From: an uncultured Clostridium sp.
Lineage (GTDB): Bacteria; Bacillota; Clostridia; Clostridiales; Clostridiaceae
Direction: 5' to 3'
Length of the DNA: 64,000 nt
Assembly: GCA_900548455.1 (NCBI GenBank)
Contig: URKQ01000010.1
Location: 1-64,000, forward strand
Positions 8,153-17,677 of the stretch are shown here, piece after piece. Under the pieces are notes generated by a model. That model saw only the letters and a list, made by a program, of their open reading frames with translations. It had not been told where the DNA came from and made no database searches. The translations under genes were made by a program, and so were the position numbers. Numbering within the stretch: the stretch's first letter is position 1; the number at the start of each line of letters is the position of its first letter.

Positions 8153-8164
8153 GAACAATCGTTC
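8153..8164 (-). promoter_or_regulatory. LexA (SOS) operator of recA
   Basis: GAACGATTGTTC on the minus strand, a perfect GAAC-N4-GTTC palindrome like the Gram-positive LexA consensus. It starts 10 bases downstream of the -10 hexamer, where bound LexA would block initiation. Confidence 0.88.
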
Positions 8165-8174
8165 TTATATTACA

Positions 8175-8203
8175 ATTATATATTATTTGATTTATCTGGT
8201 CAA
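8175..8203 (-). promoter_or_regulatory. SigA-type promoter of recA
   Basis: On the minus strand TTGACC (8198-8203) and TATAAT (8175-8180) are exactly 17 bases apart. It overlaps the SOS control region. Confidence 0.88.
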
Positions 8204-8244
8204 CCTATTGTTAGTTTACTGGTGCAAAAACATTTAAAATTAAT

Positions 8245-8269
8245 GAAGAGTGAAAAGCACTCACTCTTC
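8245..8269 (-). terminator. Probable terminator after pgsA
   Basis: The perfect 9-bp stem GAAGAGTGA/TCACTCTTC has a 7-base loop. The T tract on the minus strand is broken (ATTAATTTT), so termination may be partial. It sits between pgsA and the recA promoter. Confidence 0.6.
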
Positions 8270-8337
8270 ACTCTCATCATCCTTTAGCTTCAAACTTAAC
8301 TATCTATTATGTTTGACAACTTAAAACTTTTTAAACA

Positions 8338-8880
8338 TTATTTATTGATGTTAATTATACCCTTACCTTTAACAAAATAATCTACACCAGATATTAAAGT
8401 TATCACCGCTGCTACATATATAACAATCTGTGTTGAAATATTTAGCCAAGAAGCACTGTATACCAATGATAAAAGGGCCATTATTATACCTACCATTTGT
8501 GTAGCTGTCTTAAGTTTTCCCCAATTGCTAGCAGCAATTACTACTCCTTGAGAAGCAGCTAAGGTTCTTAGTCCTGAAACTATAAATTCTCTAGCTATTA
8601 TTATTACAACTACCCAACCCGGAACTATTCCTTTTTCCACAAGAACAATTAGTGCACTTGTAACTAGCAGCTTATCTGCCAATGGATCCATGAATTTTCC
8701 AAAGTTAGTTATTTGATTTTTGGACCTAGCAATATATCCATCCAATTTATCGGTAATGGACGCAACAATAAAAATTACTAGTGCAATAATATTCCCTTCT
8801 ATTGTTCCAAACATGGAGGCGATTAAAAATATAGGCACTAATATCATACGTATTACTGTAAGTTTATTTGCAAGATTCAT
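8338..8880 (-). CDS. pgsA: CDP-diacylglycerol-glycerol-3-phosphate 3-phosphatidyltransferase
   Basis: 180 residues from the ATG 9 bases after AGGAG. The CDP-alcohol phosphotransferase signature D-x2-DG-x2-AR-x8-G-x3-D-x3-D is complete (Asp44, Asp47-Gly48, Ala51-Arg52, Gly61, Asp65, Asp69). Several hydrophobic helices make it an integral membrane enzyme. It condenses CDP-diacylglycerol (made by CdsA, encoded at 29.5 kb) with glycerol-3-phosphate, the first committed step to phosphatidylglycerol and cardiolipin. It lies downstream of rimO, a conserved clostridial pairing. Confidence 0.95.
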   Translation of the reverse strand: MNLANKLTVIRMILVPIFLIASMFGTIEGNIIALVIFIVASITDKLDGYIARSKNQITNFGKFMDPLADKLLVTSALIVLVEKGIVPGWVVVIIIAREFIVSGLRTLAASQGVVIAASNWGKLKTATQMVGIIMALLSLVYSASWLNISTQIVIYVAAVITLISGVDYFVKGKGIININK

Positions 8881-9031
8881 TATCAACATCTCCTACTCTA
8901 CAATTTTGACTATAGCATTTTTTATTTGAAGATATCTTTTAGTAAAATTTCTCATCTAAAGATATTATACAATAAATTTTGTCAGTAACCTATTGGTGAT
9001 TGTTAACTTTATTTAAATAGTCTATAAATTG

Positions 9032-10348
9032 TTAGATAATTTCACCAATTAAATCATATTCTAAGGCTTTTATTATCTTAACTGTAACAAATCCTCCTAT
9101 AGATAAGTCGTTTCCCTTAACTAGGACTTCTCCATCAATTTCAGGTGCCATTCCATAGGTTCTTCCGTAATAATACCCCTTTTTCATTCCTTCTATTAAA
9201 ACTTCACATTCTTTTCCTATGTTATTTTTGTTAATCTCTAAAGAAATCCCCTGTTGTAGTACCATTAATTTATCTAATCTGCTCTCTTTAGTTTCTTCAT
9301 CAATTTGACAGTCCATTGTTGCCGCTACCGTTCCTTCTTCCTGAGAGTAAGTAAACACTCCTAACTTATCAAATCTTGTATCTCTTGTAAATTCAAGCAA
9401 CTCATTGAAATTCTCCTCAGTCTCTCCAGGAAAGCCTACAATAAATGTAGTCCTAATAACTATATCGGGAACTCTCTTCCTAAGTTTAGTTATATTTTCA
9501 GTTATTATTTTTCTTCTTCCTTTTCTTCTCATTCCCTTTAATACTTCATCACTAATATGTTGAAGAGGAATATCGATATACTTACACACTTTTTCATTGA
9601 TAGCTATCTCATCAATTATTTCATCCGTAAGCTCCTCTGCATAGCAATATAAAATTCTTATCCATTTAATAGATTTTATTTTCGATAGTTCTCTTAGAAG
9701 TAAATGAAGTGTTTTCTTACCATATAAATCCACTCCATAATTAGTAGTATCTTGAGCTACAATAATTAACTCCTTATATCCATTAATAGCTAATTCTTTA
9801 GCTTCTCTTAAGATATCTTCCATAGTTCTACTTCTATATCTACCTCTTATCTTAGGTATTGCACAATAAGCACAAACATTATTACAGCCTTCAGATATTC
9901 TTATGTAAGCTGTTGTTTGTCCCGTAGTTACAATTCTTTTACCCGTGTTAATGTTAGTATCACTATAGGTAGTCAAACAAGATTTCTCACCACTTACTAA
10001 TGCTTTTTCTATAGATTGATGAAGCTTATCATAATCATTTACCCCTAAAATTATATCTAATTCCGGAATTAAATCCATAAGTTCACTACCATATCTTTGA
10101 GTTAAACATCCAGTAGCCATCAAAACCTTACATTTTCCATCTTTGTATTTTGACATTTCTAGAATTGTATCAATTGACTCTTGTTTTGAACTCTCAATAA
10201 ATCCACATGTATTTATTAATAATATATCGGCTTCTTCTTCATTTAGTACTAATTCATACTTTTCTTTCAAACTATTAATAATTATTTCAGCATCTATTCT
10301 ATTTTTATCGCAACCTAAGTTTATTACTCCAAATTTTAACTTTTCCAC
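9032..10348 (-). CDS. rimO: Ribosomal protein S12 methylthiotransferase RimO
   Basis: 438 residues with a GTG start behind AGGAGG. The N-terminal UPF0004 domain carries Cys13, Cys48 and Cys81 for one 4Fe-4S cluster. The radical SAM domain has Cys155, Cys159 and Cys162 (GCNNVCAYC) for the second. A TRAM domain fills the C-terminus. The enzyme adds a methylthio group to a conserved aspartate of S12. RimO rather than MiaB is chosen from the N-terminal KFGVINLGCDKNRID sequence and the neighbours ftsK and pgsA, but the distinction is not absolute. It is co-directional with ftsK after 47 bases. Confidence 0.93.
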   Translation of the reverse strand: MEKLKFGVINLGCDKNRIDAEIIINSLKEKYELVLNEEEADILLINTCGFIESSKQESIDTILEMSKYKDGKCKVLMATGCLTQRYGSELMDLIPELDIILGVNDYDKLHQSIEKALVSGEKSCLTTYSDTNINTGKRIVTTGQTTAYIRISEGCNNVCAYCAIPKIRGRYRSRTMEDILREAKELAINGYKELIIVAQDTTNYGVDLYGKKTLHLLLRELSKIKSIKWIRILYCYAEELTDEIIDEIAINEKVCKYIDIPLQHISDEVLKGMRRKGRRKIITENITKLRKRVPDIVIRTTFIVGFPGETEENFNELLEFTRDTRFDKLGVFTYSQEEGTVAATMDCQIDEETKESRLDKLMVLQQGISLEINKNNIGKECEVLIEGMKKGYYYGRTYGMAPEIDGEVLVKGNDLSIGGFVTVKIIKALEYDLIGEII

Positions 10349-10395
10349 TAAACTTCCTCCTACGTTATCCTATTGGCTATGTTTTTTATTACAGA

Positions 10396-12684
10396 CTACC
10401 TGCTTAAATCTTCTCTTCCAAGCACTTGTCTAGGTTTACTTCCGTTTCTACCAGAAATAATACCTTCCGCTTCCATTTCATCTATAATTCTAGCCGCTCT
10501 ATTATAACCTATTTTTAGTCTTCTCTGCAACATTGATGTTGATGCTTGACCCTCTTCCAATACAATTTGTATCGCTTCATCAAGAAGTTCATCACATTCC
10601 TCAGAATTCTTTCCTTTACTTGCACTATTTTCTATCTCATCTATTATCTCTTTTTTATATTCAACTTCCGTAACACTTTCTCTAACAAAACTTACTACAG
10701 CTTCTACTTCTTCTTCCGATACAAATGCTCCTTGAATTCTAATAGGCTTAGATTCACCAACAGGATAATAAAGCATATCGCCTTTTCCAAGAAGCTTTTC
10801 TGCCCCTGATGAATCAAGTATAGTCCTAGAATCTATTTGACTTGAAACTGCAAAAGACACCCTAGATGGTATATTGGCTTTTATTACTCCAGTTATTACA
10901 TCTACAGAAGGTCTTTGAGTTGCTATTACAAGATGCATACCAGCAGCTCTAGCCATTTGGGCAAGTCTAGCTATATATTCCTCTACATCATTAGGACAAA
11001 CCATCATTAAATCTGCAAGCTCATCGATGATAATTACAACCCACGGTAATTTTTCATCAACTATTCCTTTCTCTGCAAATTCATTATATCCTTCTATATT
11101 TCTAACATTATTATCTGCAAATAACTTATATCTTCTAGTCATTTCATTAACTGCCCAATATAGAGCTCCTGCTGCCTTTTTAGGATCAGTAACTACCGGA
11201 ATCAAAAGGTGTGGTATCCCATTATATATATTAAGTTCTACCACTTTAGGGTCTATAAGTAATAGTTTCACTTCTTGAGGTGTATATTTATATATTAAAC
11301 TTATAAGTAATGTATTTATACATACACTCTTTCCTGAACCTGTAGCTCCAGCAATTAGCATATGAGGCATTTTTGTAAGATCTCCTACAACACAATTTCC
11401 TGCAATATCTTTTCCTAAGGCAAAAGCTAAATTCTTCTTACTATTTGTAAATTCATCACTTTCAATTACTTCTCTTAAGAGAACTGCTGACAAGTCCTTA
11501 TTGGGTACTTCTATCCCAACCGCTGCCTTTCCAGGTATAGGAGCTTCAATTCTAACTCCTGACGCTGCCAAGTTTAATGCAATATCATCTGCTAAGTTTA
11601 CTATTTTACTTACTTTAACTCCCACATGAGGTTGCAACTCAAATCGTGTTACTGATGGTCCCTTGGTAACCTGTACAACCTTAGCTTCTACTCCAAAACT
11701 AGCTAAGGTATCTTGAAGTTTATTGGCATTGTTAAGTAATTCTTTTTTATCTCCATTTTTAAAGTTATTAGAACTTTTATTTAAAAGATCCAAGGTTGGA
11801 TATTTATATTCATATATAACTGGACTTTGTGATAAATTAATTTCAATATCCTCATCTATAGATTTTTTATTTTCACTATGTTTAATTTCTTCTTTTTTGT
11901 TTTCTACGAAGCCCTTCTTTTCATTTTCCTCATCACTATCTTTCATAAAGTCTATTATTTTTATATCTTCTGGCTGAATATGTGGTGCTATTTCAACTTC
12001 CTCTTCTTCATCTGCTGCTAATACATAATTTAATGATTCCGTATTATTTCCTTTTTCATCCTCAAGTTTTTTCTTTTCCTTTTTTGGTCTTTCAAAAGTA
12101 AATAATTCCTTTAAGGTAATTCCATTAATTAAAACTAAAGAAACTATATAAAGGGCAATAAAAATGATATAGCTTCCCCATCTACCTATTAATAAATACA
12201 TAGGAACTGCTACCATAAGTGATAGAAGCCCACCATGAGGGGGCCATATTATTCCCCATTGAGCTGCAATAGCCTTTACAAATTCACCTCTTTGATAATA
12301 CGCACCTAAAACTATCATTTCCATAAACAGCATGGTTACTATAATAAATAATAATATCCCTACAGTTCTCTTAGTTGCCTTAAAATATTTATCTGTTTTG
12401 ATATAGCAAACTCCCATAAAAACTAATAAAAACGGCAATACATATGCTCCAATACCAAATATTCCAATAAAAAATCTATTTAAAATTCCTCCTAAGCTCC
12501 CTGCTATTGTACTTGAATCGGTAAAAAATCCCGACAACAACGACAATGAAACTAAAGCAGCTACTACTATGAGTAATATTCCATTAAAATCAAATAGCTT
12601 TTCTTTTTTCTTTGTTGAGCTCTTTATTTTAGATGAGCTTTTTTTACTTTGTTTCTTTTTAGACGTAGCTCTTCCTTTTGTCAT
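10396..12684 (-). CDS. ftsK: DNA translocase FtsK/SpoIIIE
   Basis: 762 residues. A very basic, Ser/Lys-rich tail (1-30) is followed by four transmembrane segments (about 35-52, 70-95, 107-127 and 155-188), a charged linker (about 195-310), the alpha/beta RecA-like motor with Walker A AGATGSGKS (445-453), Walker B near IIIDELADLMM, and a winged-helix gamma domain (about 690-755) that reads KOPS/SRS-like sequences. It pumps chromosomal DNA at division septa and, in sporulating cells, into the forespore. It heads an ftsK-rimO-pgsA group with a good promoter upstream. Confidence 0.96.
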   Translation of the reverse strand: MTKGRATSKKKQSKKSSSKIKSSTKKKEKLFDFNGILLIVVAALVSLSLLSGFFTDSSTIAGSLGGILNRFFIGIFGIGAYVLPFLLVFMGVCYIKTDKYFKATKRTVGILLFIIVTMLFMEMIVLGAYYQRGEFVKAIAAQWGIIWPPHGGLLSLMVAVPMYLLIGRWGSYIIFIALYIVSLVLINGITLKELFTFERPKKEKKKLEDEKGNNTESLNYVLAADEEEEVEIAPHIQPEDIKIIDFMKDSDEENEKKGFVENKKEEIKHSENKKSIDEDIEINLSQSPVIYEYKYPTLDLLNKSSNNFKNGDKKELLNNANKLQDTLASFGVEAKVVQVTKGPSVTRFELQPHVGVKVSKIVNLADDIALNLAASGVRIEAPIPGKAAVGIEVPNKDLSAVLLREVIESDEFTNSKKNLAFALGKDIAGNCVVGDLTKMPHMLIAGATGSGKSVCINTLLISLIYKYTPQEVKLLLIDPKVVELNIYNGIPHLLIPVVTDPKKAAGALYWAVNEMTRRYKLFADNNVRNIEGYNEFAEKGIVDEKLPWVVIIIDELADLMMVCPNDVEEYIARLAQMARAAGMHLVIATQRPSVDVITGVIKANIPSRVSFAVSSQIDSRTILDSSGAEKLLGKGDMLYYPVGESKPIRIQGAFVSEEEVEAVVSFVRESVTEVEYKKEIIDEIENSASKGKNSEECDELLDEAIQIVLEEGQASTSMLQRRLKIGYNRAARIIDEMEAEGIISGRNGSKPRQVLGREDLSR

Positions 12685-12699
12685 ACTATCTCCTCCACA

Positions 12700-12732
12700 T
12701 TACTTCTTAATAATCGATGAAAATAATTCCAT
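12700..12732 (-). CDS. Candidate 10-codon leader ORF before ftsK
   Basis: ATG with a GAGGTG site 8 bases upstream encodes MELFSSIIKK and a TAA. The ftsK ribosome binding site begins 3 bases further on. The position between the ftsK promoter and ftsK suggests a leader peptide, but a frame this short can arise by chance. Confidence 0.25.
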   Translation of the reverse strand: MELFSSIIKK

Positions 12733-12748
12733 ATATGCTTCACCTCAT

Positions 12749-12778
12749 ATTGTACCTTGAAATCACTACAAATTTCAA
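12749..12778 (-). promoter_or_regulatory. Probable promoter of ftsK with overlapping palindrome
   Basis: On the minus strand TTGAAA (12773-12778) and TACAAT (12749-12754) are 18 bases apart. The spacer and -35 together contain the inverted repeat TTGAAAT-N8-ATTTCAA, which could be an operator or a coincidence. Confidence 0.55.
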
Positions 12779-12873
12779 ATATTTTTAATTAAGATAAAAA
12801 TAGAAGTAAAATTTTCTCCAAAAAACTAAATACACACCTATTTGGATTATAACCATTAATATTCTTCCACAAA

Positions 12874-12912
12874 CAAAAATGTAGACATTGTGTTAATCAA
12901 TGCCTACATTTT
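12874..12912 (-). terminator. Terminator after tepA
   Basis: ATGTAGGCATTG and CAATGTCTACAT form a long stem with one G-U pair, followed on the minus strand by TTTTTG. The tepA stop lies just above it. Confidence 0.85.
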
Positions 12913-12913
12913 T

Positions 12914-13720
12914 TTATTCTTCTGTTTTCTCATCTTCTTCATCAATTAATTCCTCTAGTTTATCTAGGGCTTGACGTATTCCTCCAACTTCATTTATAAG
13001 TCCACATTCCACTGCTTGATCTCCAATTAATATAGTGCCGATATCATTAAGCAGCTCATCCGTTTGACTCATTAGCTCTCTAAACTTTTCATCAGTGATG
13101 TTGGAAGTTCTAACTACAAAATCTACAATTCTATCTTGCATCTTTCTGAAATAATCAAAAGTTTGAGATACCCCTATAACAAATCCATTCATTCTAATTG
13201 GATGTACTATCATAGTGGCAGATGGTGTTATAAATGAATAATCTGATGAAGTTGCTAGAGGAACTCCTATTGAATGTCCTCCACCAATCACTATTGATAC
13301 TGTTGGTTTGCTAAGACTTGTAATCATCTCTGCTATAGCAAGACCAGCTTCTACATCTCCACCAGCTGTGTTTAATACTACTAAAACACCTTTAACTTTC
13401 TTATCTCGCTCAATTGCTATTAATTGAGGAATTATATGTTCATACTTCGTTGACTTAGTTTGATTGTTTGATATGTTATGACCTTCTATTTGTCCGATAA
13501 TAGGAATGATTTGAATTCTATCATCAGAGTTTGGTATATCCATAGTACCTATTTCTTTTATATTTTGAACACTGTTATTTGAATTAGAATTTTCATCTTC
13601 ATCTTCTTCATTGTTTTGATTATTAGACTTAACGTTCTTATTTTTGGCTCTTTCACTTTTTTTATCTTCTAAATTTGTTTCACACCAACCTGAATTAAAT
13701 TCACTGTTTTCATTTGACAT
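12914..13720 (-). CDS. tepA: TepA-like Clp-protease-fold protein
   Basis: 268 residues. The first 60 are low-complexity, rich in Asn, Glu and Asp, and probably disordered. A ClpP/crotonase-like domain follows (about 68-255), with the candidate nucleophile Ser150 in GGGHSIGVP and His173 in IVHPI. There is no signal peptide and no ATPase domain. Bacillus TepA was described as a translocation-enhancing protein and is probably a cytosolic serine peptidase. Its placement between dapG and ftsK is the same as in Bacillus. The long acidic N-terminal extension is the one unusual trait. Confidence 0.88.
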   Translation of the reverse strand: MSNENSEFNSGWCETNLEDKKSERAKNKNVKSNNQNNEEDEDENSNSNNSVQNIKEIGTMDIPNSDDRIQIIPIIGQIEGHNISNNQTKSTKYEHIIPQLIAIERDKKVKGVLVVLNTAGGDVEAGLAIAEMITSLSKPTVSIVIGGGHSIGVPLATSSDYSFITPSATMIVHPIRMNGFVIGVSQTFDYFRKMQDRIVDFVVRTSNITDEKFRELMSQTDELLNDIGTILIGDQAVECGLINEVGGIRQALDKLEELIDEEDEKTEE

Positions 13721-13772
13721 AAATAACGCCTCCTAACCCAACTTATTTTGTGCATTAGAAGGCATTTATATA

Positions 13773-14960
13773 CTAACCTAATTCAAATTCTCTGTGAAGC
13801 AAATTAATTGCTGTTTTAACTTTGTCACTTGCAACTAAACACCATATAGTAGTGTGCGAATCTGCCGTTTGCAATATTTCGATATTTCCTTCTTCCAAGG
13901 CTTTAAGAATTCTTGACATAACTCCTGGAATTCCTCTCATTTTAGCTCCAATAATTGATATTTTACTGCAATTTTCAATATATTCATAAGTTATATTTTC
14001 TTCTTTTGCAATATCATTAAACTTTTCTAAATCATTTTTATCAATTGTAAAAACTTTTTCTGAAGGGAATACACTTATCATATCAATACTAATTGATTTT
14101 TCAGCCAAGGTATGAAAAATTAAATTTGATGACACTTTTCCATTTCCATTAATCTTAATCTGAATTCTATTATCCATATGAGTTATACCAGTTATTATCT
14201 TATTGTTATCTGCCACGTAACCAGCAATTGTTGTCCCATAACAGTTACTTAAGGTATTCTTTATTACTAAAGGAATATTATACTTTCTAGATATTTCTAC
14301 AGCTCTAGGATGAATTACTTTAGCTCCTTGATCTGCAAATTGAAATACTTCATCATAACTAATATTTTCTATAAGAGAAGCTTCCGATACAATTCTAGGG
14401 TCTGCAGTCATAATACCATCTACATCTTTATATATTTCAACTTCAGGCACCTTTAATGCAGCTCCAAGAATAACTCCTGTAACATCACTACCTCCTCTTC
14501 CGATTGTAGTAGTAGTTCCTTTCTCAGTTTTTCCTTGAAATCCTGCTACTACAGGAACTTTTCCTTCATCTAATATCTTAAGTATCTCCTTTGGGTCTAC
14601 ATCTAATATTGCAGCATTATTATAATTATCGTCAGTCTTAATTCCAGCTTCTCCTCCAGTTAATGGAACAGCCTCAATTCCCGCCTTCAATAATTCATTA
14701 GTCATAACTACAGTAGATAAAATTTCTCCACAGGATAAAAGCAAATCTATAGCTCTTGGATTCTTTGCCTTTATATTTTCATCCACTAAAGATAATAATG
14801 TGTCTGTTGCATAAGGTGAACCTTTTCTCCCCATGGCAGACACTACTACTACAGGTTGCTTTCCTTCATCTAAGGCAGCCTTTATCTTCTCAACTACTAA
14901 TTTCCTATTTTCTTCCGTAGCCACTGATGTTCCCCCAAATTTTTGAACTATAATACTCAT
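13773..14960 (-). CDS. dapG: Aspartate kinase
   Basis: 395 residues from the ATG preceded by GGAGG at 5 bases. An ATG four codons upstream lacks a site. The N-terminal VQKFGGTSV kinase motif is followed by the catalytic domain to about 250, with GRGGSD near 160, and two ACT domains at the C-terminus. It phosphorylates aspartate at the head of the lysine/diaminopimelate, threonine and methionine pathways. The neighbours ymxH and tepA match the dapG (aspartokinase I) locus of Bacillus, where this isozyme answers to diaminopimelate. That feedback specificity is inferred from context only. Confidence 0.93.
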   Translation of the reverse strand: MSIIVQKFGGTSVATEENRKLVVEKIKAALDEGKQPVVVVSAMGRKGSPYATDTLLSLVDENIKAKNPRAIDLLLSCGEILSTVVMTNELLKAGIEAVPLTGGEAGIKTDDNYNNAAILDVDPKEILKILDEGKVPVVAGFQGKTEKGTTTTIGRGGSDVTGVILGAALKVPEVEIYKDVDGIMTADPRIVSEASLIENISYDEVFQFADQGAKVIHPRAVEISRKYNIPLVIKNTLSNCYGTTIAGYVADNNKIITGITHMDNRIQIKINGNGKVSSNLIFHTLAEKSISIDMISVFPSEKVFTIDKNDLEKFNDIAKEENITYEYIENCSKISIIGAKMRGIPGVMSRILKALEEGNIEILQTADSHTTIWCLVASDKVKTAINLLHREFELG

Positions 14961-14973
14961 AATTGCCTCCATA

Positions 14974-15249
14974 TCATATGTGAGATTGTCTTAGCGTTTC
15001 TCCATCTACATCAATGATTATAGTCTTTGATCCAATCTTTTTAACATAATCCCATGCTACTTCAATTAAATCACTATTTCTTGAAAATAATTTACTTGAT
15101 TTACCGCTTTTCAATAATAATAACTTTAATTCTCCATTTTCATCAACTACTAAATCATTGTTGCCCAGAATACTATACTTATCTCCATCATTAATATTTA
15201 TTATTTCATATCTTTCCATATCGCTTAAATATCTATACTTTTCTTCCAT
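14974..15249 (-). CDS. ymxH: YlmC/YmxH family PRC-barrel protein
   Basis: 91 residues of the small PRC-barrel-like YlmC/YmxH family, recognisable by the LSDMERYEIININDG N-terminus and the alternating beta pattern through the central LVVDENGELKLLLL. No catalytic residues are known. In Bacillus the gene precedes spoVFAB and is sporulation-associated. Here it directly precedes dapG by 13 bases, and dipicolinate synthase genes are absent from this position. Confidence 0.8.
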   Translation of the reverse strand: MEEKYRYLSDMERYEIININDGDKYSILGNNDLVVDENGELKLLLLKSGKSSKLFSRNSDLIEVAWDYVKKIGSKTIIIDVDGETLRQSHI

Positions 15250-15469
15250 TTCTTCACCTCATATTAATTTTTAAATTATACAACAATTTAAATCTATATA
15301 TATGCTATGAATATTTTCTTTATGATAAATAAGTTTATGACAAGATAATTATATTATAATTTATGAAAGTATTCCATGGATGGGACTATATTTTTAATTA
15401 AAAAATGCAAGTTTATATATATACATATTTCATTTTAAAAACCAGAATCTATATTTGCCTAGAAATTAA

Positions 15470-15502
15470 AAAAGGGCTCCCTCATTTGAGATAGCCTTTT
15501 TA
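15470..15502 (-). terminator. Terminator after pnp
   Basis: Stem AAAAAGGCT-CTC/GAG-AGCC-TTTTT with two small internal mismatches, followed on the minus strand by a T run directly after the pnp stop. Confidence 0.85.
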
Positions 15503-15505
15503 AAC

Positions 15506-17614
15506 TTATTCTTGAGTTTTATTTTCCTCGTTGTCTTGTAATGCATCTTTTCTTGAAAGATTTACTCTACCTTGAGCATCTATTTCTGTAACTTTTACTA
15601 AAATTTCATCGCCTACAGATACTACATCCTCAACTTTATTAACTCTTTCGTTTGCAAGTTTTGAAATATGAACTAGACCTTCTTTACCTGGTAAAACTTC
15701 TACAAAAGCTCCAAAAGCCATAATCTTTGTAACTTTTCCTAAGTAAATTTCTCCTACTTCAACTTCTTTTGTTATTTCCTTAATGATTCTTAATGCTTCA
15801 TTTGCACTTTCAGAATCTGAAGACATTATTACTACTTTTCCATCATCATTAGTATCTATTTTAACACCTGTGTCAGCTATTATCTTCTTAATAGTTTTTC
15901 CACCAGGTCCTATAATATCTCTAATTTTATCAGGATTTACATTAACAACGTACATTCTAGGTGCAAATTCAGATAATTCTTCTCTAGGCTCTGCTATACA
16001 TTCATTGATTTTGCCTAAGATAAACATTCTTGCTTTCTTAGCATCTTCTATTGCAGTTCTTACACAATATTTAGATAATCCTTTTATCTTTGTATCTACT
16101 TGAATTGATGTGATACCTTTCTCTGTTCCTGCAACTTTGAAATCCATGTCGCCAAAGAAATCTTCAATTCCTTGTATATCTGTAATTACTGCTTCTTCAC
16201 TTAAATCTTCACTAGTGATAAGACCCATTGCTATACCTGCTGCTGGTCTCTTTATTGGAACACCTGCATCTAATAAAGCTAGAGTACTTCCACATACACT
16301 TGCTTGTGATGTAGATCCATTAGAACTTAAAACTTCTGAAACTAATCTTATTGCATATGGGAATTCTTCTATAGAAGGTATTAATGGCTCTAAAGCTCTT
16401 TCAGCTAAAGCTCCATGACCAATTTCTCTTCTTCCTGGACCTCTAAGCGGTTTAACTTCTCCTACACTGTAAGCTGGGAAGTTATAATGATGCATATATC
16501 TCTTGAAATCCTCTTCACCCAATCCATCGATTATTTGAACATCTCCTAGTGCCCCAAGAGTTGCTACAGTCATAACTTGAGTTAAACCTCTTGTAAATAA
16601 TCCTGTACCATGAGTTCTAGGAAGTATTCCAACATCACATGATATTGGTCTTATTTGATCAAAAGCTCTTCCGTCTGGTCTTCTCTTCTCTTTTAGAAGC
16701 ATATGTCTTACGATTTCCTTTTGGATACCATAAACAACTTCTCCTATATCACTACCTTGATCAGGATATTTTTCTGAAAACTCCTCATCAATCTTAGCTT
16801 TTACTTCATCAATTTTAGCATTTCTTTCATCTTTGTCAGTGATATACATAGCTTCTTTTAACATATCATAAGCAAATGATCTAACATCATTTTCTACGTC
16901 TTCTGAAACTTTGTATAATACTGGTTCTGCTTTAACTTTTCCAAATTTTGCTCTAACTTCTTCTTGGAAAGCTATTATAGTTTGACATTCATTAAAACCA
17001 AAATCTATAGCTTCAATCATTGTCTCTTCTGGAATTTCATCTCCACCAGCTTCTATCATCATAACTCTATCTTTTGTAGCACATACTGTTAATTGCATAG
17101 AGCTTAATTCTCTTTCTTTTGAAGTTGGGTTTACTACGAATTTTCCATCAATTAATCCTACAGAAACTGTAGCCATTGCATCAGTGTATGGAATACTTGA
17201 TACAAGAAGGGCTATTGGTGCAGCATTCATTGCCAAAATTTCTGGTGAGTTATCTTGATCTACAGATAAAACTGTACAAACTACTTGCACATCGTTTCTA
17301 TATCCTTTTGGGAATAAAGGTCTTATTGGTCTATCTATAGCTCTTGAGTTTAGAATAGCCTTTTCAGATGGTCTACCCTCTCTCTTTAAGAACCCTCCTG
17401 GTATTTTTCCTACTGCATATAATCTTTCTTCATATTCAACACTTAGTGGGAAAAAGTCAATTCCTTGTCTTGGTTCAGCAGATGCATTTACATTTACAAG
17501 GACTACAGTATCTCCATAACTAACAAACATAGCACAATCAGATAACATTCCAACTTTGCCATATTCAACTTTAAGCTCTCTTCCAGCTACTGTTGTTGAT
17601 AAAACATTTGTCAT
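15506..17614 (-). CDS. pnp: Polynucleotide phosphorylase
   Basis: 702 residues with the family layout: first RNase PH core (about 10-230), an all-helical linker (about 240-310), second RNase PH core (about 315-545), KH domain with IIGPGGKTIKKI (near 565) and S1 domain (about 620-692). It degrades RNA phosphorolytically from the 3' end and partners RNase Y in Gram-positive decay. It lies downstream of rpsO, the order found from E. coli to clostridia. The intervening hairpin could terminate or process the joint transcript. The start follows AGGAGG. Confidence 0.98.
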   Translation of the reverse strand: MTNVLSTTVAGRELKVEYGKVGMLSDCAMFVSYGDTVVLVNVNASAEPRQGIDFFPLSVEYEERLYAVGKIPGGFLKREGRPSEKAILNSRAIDRPIRPLFPKGYRNDVQVVCTVLSVDQDNSPEILAMNAAPIALLVSSIPYTDAMATVSVGLIDGKFVVNPTSKERELSSMQLTVCATKDRVMMIEAGGDEIPEETMIEAIDFGFNECQTIIAFQEEVRAKFGKVKAEPVLYKVSEDVENDVRSFAYDMLKEAMYITDKDERNAKIDEVKAKIDEEFSEKYPDQGSDIGEVVYGIQKEIVRHMLLKEKRRPDGRAFDQIRPISCDVGILPRTHGTGLFTRGLTQVMTVATLGALGDVQIIDGLGEEDFKRYMHHYNFPAYSVGEVKPLRGPGRREIGHGALAERALEPLIPSIEEFPYAIRLVSEVLSSNGSTSQASVCGSTLALLDAGVPIKRPAAGIAMGLITSEDLSEEAVITDIQGIEDFFGDMDFKVAGTEKGITSIQVDTKIKGLSKYCVRTAIEDAKKARMFILGKINECIAEPREELSEFAPRMYVVNVNPDKIRDIIGPGGKTIKKIIADTGVKIDTNDDGKVVIMSSDSESANEALRIIKEITKEVEVGEIYLGKVTKIMAFGAFVEVLPGKEGLVHISKLANERVNKVEDVVSVGDEILVKVTEIDAQGRVNLSRKDALQDNEENKTQE

Positions 17615-17654
17615 TGAATTTCCTCCTTTCGATTATAAAAATAATTAAAATAAT

Positions 17655-17674
17655 AGAGCGGACTCTGCCGCTCT
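17655..17674 (-). terminator. Hairpin between rpsO and pnp
   Basis: The 6-bp arms AGAGCG/CGCTCT, extended in the loop by complementary GAC and GTC-like bases, are followed on the minus strand by ATTATTTTAATTATTTTT. The interrupted T tract suggests partial termination of rpsO with read-through into pnp, or an RNA-processing site. In E. coli the pnp leader is an RNase III target, but whether that applies here is unknown. Confidence 0.6.
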
Positions 17675-17677
17675 TAA

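Noticed and set aside
8221..8337. Short repeated words (GAAGAGTGA, CACTCTTCACTC) near the pgsA terminator as a minisatellite or CRISPR-like repeat
   Set aside because: Only one inverted pair plus a partial third word. Best explained as a terminator hairpin.
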